Shown here: positions 14,171 to 16,376 of the stretch, piece by piece
Layout: the number at the start of each line of letters is the position of its first letter
Position numbering within the stretch: position 1 is the first letter of the stretch
From: Cellvibrionaceae bacterium
GTDB lineage: Bacteria > Pseudomonadota > Gammaproteobacteria > Pseudomonadales > Cellvibrionaceae
DNA length: 16,376 nt
Direction of reading: 5' to 3'
NCBI GenBank assembly: GCA_025800435.1
Contig: JAOXRV010000082.1
Location: 1 to 16,376, forward strand
Position numbers and translations under genes: made by a program
The notes under the pieces: generated by a model
What the model saw: the letters and a program-made list of their open reading frames with translations, nothing else
What the model was told of the DNA's origin: nothing
Databases searched by the model: none

Positions 14171-14245
14171 ACCGTGCACTGCGTGCCGGCGCAGAGGTGT
14201 GACTCTGCTTGGCACTCCGTTTACGCTTTGGCTCCTGCCAAGAGC

Positions 14246-14287
14246 TCCTTCTACCTACTGTCTAGAAATCATCATCCAAGATGATTT
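14246..14287 (+). repeat. direct repeat, copy 2 of 2, truncated palindrome
   Basis: This is the second copy of the 42-base repeat. Here AAATCATC/GATGATTT forms an 8-bp hairpin followed directly by T (six T in all, 14285-14290). It resembles a weak rho-independent terminator or attenuator placed 43 bases before the modA start. Confidence 0.85.
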
Positions 14288-14333
14288 TTTGCTGTGTTAC
14301 AGTAAGCAACTAATGTGTTTTTGGATGGCGCTT

Positions 14334-15077
14334 ATGAAGCTTGGGTTAAGTTTGTTGGGTTTATTGCTGGGGCTGGCTGGGCCACTCCGGGCGGAGTCTG
14401 TGCTGGTGGGCACTGCGGCGAATTTTGCCGCCCCCCTACAACGGCTTGCCGATAGCTTTGAGCGAGACAGCGGGCACAGGGTAAAAATAGCGGTGGGTTC
14501 TTCGGCTAAGCTCTATGCGCAGATACAGCGCGGCGCACCATTGGATTTGTTTTTTTCTGCAGATCAAGACAAAGCCAATAAGCTCAGTGCCCAGGGCTTT
14601 GCAGTAGCAGGCAGCCAGCGGACTTACGCCCTTGGGCGTTTGGTTTTGTGGTCAGCTAAAGAAAATAATTCGCTAGAAAAATATTTGCGCAGCCAACACC
14701 GTGGCAAGCTCGCCATTGCCAACCCTTTATTGGCGCCTTATGGCCGAGCGGCAGTTGAAACATTACAGTCACTAAAACTCGAACAACAATACCAAGGCCA
14801 GTTAATTCGGGGGGAAAACATCGGCCAAACTTTTCAGTTTTTACACACCGGCGCCGCAAGCATGGGGTTTATCGCCCAGAGCCAGTGGCAACAGGGAAAG
14901 CTTAAGGGCGCTGCCTGGCTGGTACCGCCCCAGCTACATCAGCCAATTCGACAGGATTTTGTACTGTTAAAGCGCGCTGCTAATAATGCTGCGGCTAAAG
15001 ATTTTTGGGCATTTGTTATCAGCGACAGCGGCCGCAGGCTAATCGCTCAATCCGGTTATGAATTAGCGGCCAAATAA
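14334..15077 (+). CDS. modA: ModA-type periplasmic oxyanion-binding protein
   Basis: A 247-residue secreted solute-binding protein of the molybdate ABC uptake family. The signal peptide is residues 1-20 (MKLGLSLLGL...GPLRA, cut before ES). Family landmarks are VGTAANFAAPLQRLADSFE (25-43), VGSSAKLYAQIQRGAPLDLF (54-73) with the oxyanion-contacting serines, FSADQDKANKL (74-84), the hinge IANPLLAPYGRAA (128-140) and TGAASMGFIAQSQ (172-184). Phe179 stands near where E. coli ModA has Tyr170. I chose ATG 14334 because GGA lies eight bases upstream and the signal peptide starts cleanly there; ATG 14325 and 14313 are possible. No permease or ATPase gene (modB, modC) is adjacent, and tungstate or another oxyanion could be the ligand. 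Confidence 0.85.
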   Translation: MKLGLSLLGLLLGLAGPLRAESVLVGTAANFAAPLQRLADSFERDSGHRVKIAVGSSAKLYAQIQRGAPLDLFFSADQDKANKLSAQGFAVAGSQRTYALGRLVLWSAKENNSLEKYLRSQHRGKLAIANPLLAPYGRAAVETLQSLKLEQQYQGQLIRGENIGQTFQFLHTGAASMGFIAQSQWQQGKLKGAAWLVPPQLHQPIRQDFVLLKRAANNAAAKDFWAFVISDSGRRLIAQSGYELAAK

Positions 15078-15150
15078 ACACCCTATTCCCTAGCCCCGCT
15101 GAGTGATACCATGGCCACACTGTTTATGGCCAAGCCCACGGAGTCTAGGG

Positions 15151-15351
15151 ATGTTTGTTTATAACCTACACATTTGCGCAGAAGACGAATTTAGCTACGA
15201 AGACCAGATCTTTCGCAACCCGGTTTTTGTGGGCGAGCAGATTATGCTCGACGGGGAATATTTTTTAATTGACGCCATTACTCACGATGCGGATAACGGC
15301 GTCAGCTGGGCGTATCTACAACCGCTAGAGGACGAACCCAAACTGGCCTAG
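15151..15351 (+). CDS. uncharacterised 66-residue acidic protein
   Basis: I do not recognise this protein. From ATG 15151 it reads MFVYNLHICAEDEFSYEDQI and so on, rich in Asp and Glu, with alternating hydrophobic residues (FVGEQIMLDGEYFLIDAITH) that suggest a small beta-barrel or sheet. There is no signal peptide or membrane segment. GGAG stands seven bases before the ATG. An in-frame GTG at 15103 would add 16 residues of poor composition and lacks such a site. It begins 73 bases after modA and converges on nfuA, ending seven bases from the nfuA stop with no terminator between them. Confidence 0.6.
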   Translation: MFVYNLHICAEDEFSYEDQIFRNPVFVGEQIMLDGEYFLIDAITHDADNGVSWAYLQPLEDEPKLA

Positions 15352-15357
15352 GCAGGT

Positions 15358-15960
15358 TTAGTAATAAGCCTGTGAGCGATCGCTGTGGTCGGTAATATCA
15401 CGTACCCCGGCCAACTCGGGCAGTTTATCTTTTAAAGTCGCCTCAACCCCATCTTTGAGGGTTAAATCCACCGAGGCGCAACCCTGGCAGCCGCCGCCAA
15501 AACGCAAAATTGCATAGTTGTCATCGGTCAGCTCTACCAGGCTTACCTCGCCGCCGTGCGAGGCCAAGCCGGGGTTGATATCGTTATAGAGCACATAGTT
15601 AATCTTATCTTCCAGCGGGCTGTCGTCGCTGACATTGGGCATTTTTGAATTGGGTGCGCGGATGGTCAGCTGGCCGCCCATCTTATCACTGGCGTAATCG
15701 ACCTTAGCCTCAGCCAAAAAAGGTATAGAGCGGGCCTCAAAGTGAGCGCTAAAGCCCTCTAGCGGCATCACAGAGTCTTCTTCCTGCTCCTCTCCGGGGC
15801 GGCAGTAGGCAATACAAGTCTCAGCTTGAGGGGTACCGGGGTTAGAGACAAACATACGGATACCAATACCCTCGCAATCTTGCTTAGCGAGCAGTTCGGC
15901 CAGGTATTGCTGGGCACTTTCAGTAAAGGTGACATCAACTTGGGGGCTATTTTGATCCAT
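15358..15960 (-). CDS. nfuA: Fe-S biogenesis protein NfuA
   Basis: A 200-residue cytoplasmic carrier that holds a 4Fe-4S cluster at a dimer interface and hands it to target enzymes, especially under oxidative stress or iron limitation. The N-terminal half (1-100) is a degenerate A-type domain. It keeps Cys49 and Cys53 (ETCIAYC) but lacks the full A-type cysteine set, as is usual for NfuA. The C-terminal NifU-like domain carries the cluster motif GGGCQGC with Cys158 and Cys161. The length is close to the E. coli protein (191). It is divergent from metH, an arrangement I also recall in pseudomonads, where the two are close. A candidate IscR site lies 44-68 bases upstream. Confidence 0.96.
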   Translation of the reverse strand: MDQNSPQVDVTFTESAQQYLAELLAKQDCEGIGIRMFVSNPGTPQAETCIAYCRPGEEQEEDSVMPLEGFSAHFEARSIPFLAEAKVDYASDKMGGQLTIRAPNSKMPNVSDDSPLEDKINYVLYNDINPGLASHGGEVSLVELTDDNYAILRFGGGCQGCASVDLTLKDGVEATLKDKLPELAGVRDITDHSDRSQAYY

Positions 15961-16003
15961 TGTAGTCTCTTATCAGGTTTGGCTAGGCAGCGTCGGAAAG
16001 GCA

Positions 16004-16028
16004 ATACCTTATCTCTATACTCGGGTAT
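16004..16028 (-). promoter_or_regulatory. candidate type 1 IscR-binding site upstream of nfuA
   Basis: This 25-base segment has outer arms ATACCT on the left and GGGTAT on the right, an inner ACTC, and the length of the E. coli type 1 IscR site (ATA-S-YY ... RR-S-TAT). Counted against that consensus as I remember it, 19 of 25 positions agree, and the right half differs at one base only. It lies where a repressor would block nfuA transcription. IscR is known to control nfuA in E. coli and Pseudomonas; the site itself is inference. Confidence 0.5.
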
Positions 16029-16101
16029 TTTAATCGAAGCATTGGCAGATAAAAACCCTGCTAACTATAGGCCCAAATAAATTCTATGCTTATAGCAGCA
16101 A

Positions 16102-16134
16102 AGCTATATCGAAATTTTTCAATATAGCTATAAT
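16102..16134 (+). promoter_or_regulatory. possible metH promoter with inverted repeat
   Basis: AGCTATAT (16102-16109) and ATATAGCT (16122-16129) form a perfect 8-bp inverted repeat around 12 bases. An exact TATAAT (16129-16134) overlaps its right end. No TTGACA-like element is found 16-18 bases upstream. The inner CGAA-N4-TTCA is near the MetR motif TGAA-N5-TTCA but differs in one base and in spacing, so MetR control is only a possibility. Confidence 0.4.
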
Positions 16135-16185
16135 GCACGCTTAATTATTACAGCCAGTGCCCCGAAAAGCCGAAGGATAGCCCCG

Positions 16186-16376
16186 ATGACCAGCACCCAA
16201 CGCCTACTACAACAAGCCCTTAGCGAGCGAATTCTGCTGTTAGACGGCGGCATGGGTACCATGATCCAGGGTTATAAGCTCGAAGAGGCGGATTACCGCG
16301 GCGATCGGTTTGCGGATTACCACATGGACATCGCCGGCAATAATGACCTGCTGTCCATTACCCAGCCAGCCATCAT
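16186..16376 (+). CDS. metH: cobalamin-dependent methionine synthase, N-terminal part
   Basis: The gene runs off the right edge; 63 full codons are seen. The translation MTSTQRLLQQALSERILLLD, continuing GGMGTMIQGYKLEEADYRG and FADYHMDIAGNNDLLSITQP, follows the start of the homocysteine-binding barrel of MetH closely (E. coli: ERILVLDGGMGTMIQSYRL). The full enzyme transfers a methyl group from methyltetrahydrofolate through cobalamin to homocysteine. AAGGA lies eight bases before the ATG. I see no cobalamin or SAM riboswitch in the 225 bases between nfuA and metH. The conserved zinc-site cysteines are beyond the window. Confidence 0.95.
   Translation, partial: MTSTQRLLQQALSERILLLDGGMGTMIQGYKLEEADYRGDRFADYHMDIAGNNDLLSITQPAI

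Larger units (their letters stand above)
13582..14333. other. non-coding gap, 752 bases, terminator and repeats before modA
   Basis: No protein-coding gene can be supported here. From left to right there are weak inverted repeats (GGGCTG/CAGCCC at 13709-13736; ACCGC/GCGGT at 13798-13822), a weak promoter-like pair (TTGATT 13831, TATGCT 13852, spacing 15), an orphan terminator at 14085-14118 and a 42-base direct repeat whose first copy is a perfect hairpin. Between the repeat copies are GCAGAG/CTCTGC (14191-14208) and CTTGGCA/TGCCAAG (14208-14242). A small RNA ending at the terminator and a structured leader for modA are both possible. Confidence 0.5.

Noticed and set aside
14123..14330. Integron attC-like site or transposon end, suggested by the inverted and direct repeats.
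   Set aside because: There is no GTTRRRY core, no integrase or transposase gene and no clear target duplication; the unit is better described as a repeat with hairpin potential.
14313..14333. Earlier modA starts (ATG 14313 or 14325, or a still longer frame from 14199).
   Set aside because: The long version would translate the repeat and put more than 40 residues before the signal peptide; the ATG at 14334 gives a clean signal peptide and has GGA at the right spacing, although 14325 cannot be excluded.
15961..16185. Cobalamin or SAM riboswitch upstream of metH.
   Set aside because: No B12-box-like or SAM-aptamer core sequence is visible, and the space from the possible start site to the ATG is only about 45 bases.
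1..16376. CRISPR array, tRNA or rRNA genes, prophage or defence island.
   Set aside because: No regularly spaced repeats of CRISPR size, no tRNA-like T-loop sequence and no integrase, restriction, toxin or phage structural gene could be recognised.

Overview
The window is a stretch of gammaproteobacterial chromosome, most likely from a marine or freshwater relative of Pseudomonas in or near the Cellvibrionales. This rests on gene content and recalled protein similarity. The electron-transfer-flavoprotein set (etfB-etfA divergent from the ETF:ubiquinone oxidoreductase gene), NfuA divergent from MetH, a DUF2788 membrane protein, and DUF1285 and DUF4823-like proteins are a typical combination there. 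The protein starts and C-terminal Fe-S motif of the ETF-QO read almost like those of pseudomonads. I see no tRNA, rRNA, insertion sequence, CRISPR array or phage gene cluster. Most of the window is ordinary core and accessory metabolism.

Layout from left to right. 1-1700: two minus-strand genes, an unrecognised 318-residue protein carrying an EEIQSDW motif, followed by a stand-alone DJ-1/PfpI-type (GATase1) protein. 1701-2271: a non-coding gap with several palindromes. 2272-3156: a plus-strand EamA drug/metabolite transporter. 3524-4792: a sulfide:quinone oxidoreductase with all three redox cysteines, preceded by small TTAG/CTAA palindromes. A perfect bidirectional terminator then separates it from a minus-strand pair, DUF2788 and a 754-residue hybrid sensor protein. 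The kinase core of that sensor is degenerate, but its final receiver domain is intact. 7724-8119: an alanine-rich lipoprotein flanked by short tandem repeats.

8338-12277: the respiratory electron-transfer-flavoprotein module. EtfB and EtfA form the soluble FAD/AMP carrier that collects electrons from acyl-CoA and related dehydrogenases. ETF-QO passes them to ubiquinone in the inner membrane. The two transcription units diverge from a gap of about 600 bases that is rich in palindromes. 12348-13581: a minus-strand pair, a DUF4823-like lipoprotein and a DUF1285 protein. 13582-14333: a gap of about 750 bases with an orphan rho-independent terminator, a 42-base direct repeat 123 bases apart and a perfect 14-bp inverted repeat. 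14334-15077: an orphan ModA-type periplasmic binding protein. 15151-15351: a 66-residue small protein. 15358-15960: NfuA (Fe-S carrier), with an IscR-like site upstream. 16186-end: the start of metH.

The points most worth a second look are the degenerate hybrid kinase (Ser where the phospho-accepting His should be), the EEIQSDW protein, the IscR-like site before nfuA, the repeat/terminator structure upstream of modA, and the palindromes in front of sqr and the ETF-QO gene. All family assignments come from reading the translations and from memory; no database search was run.
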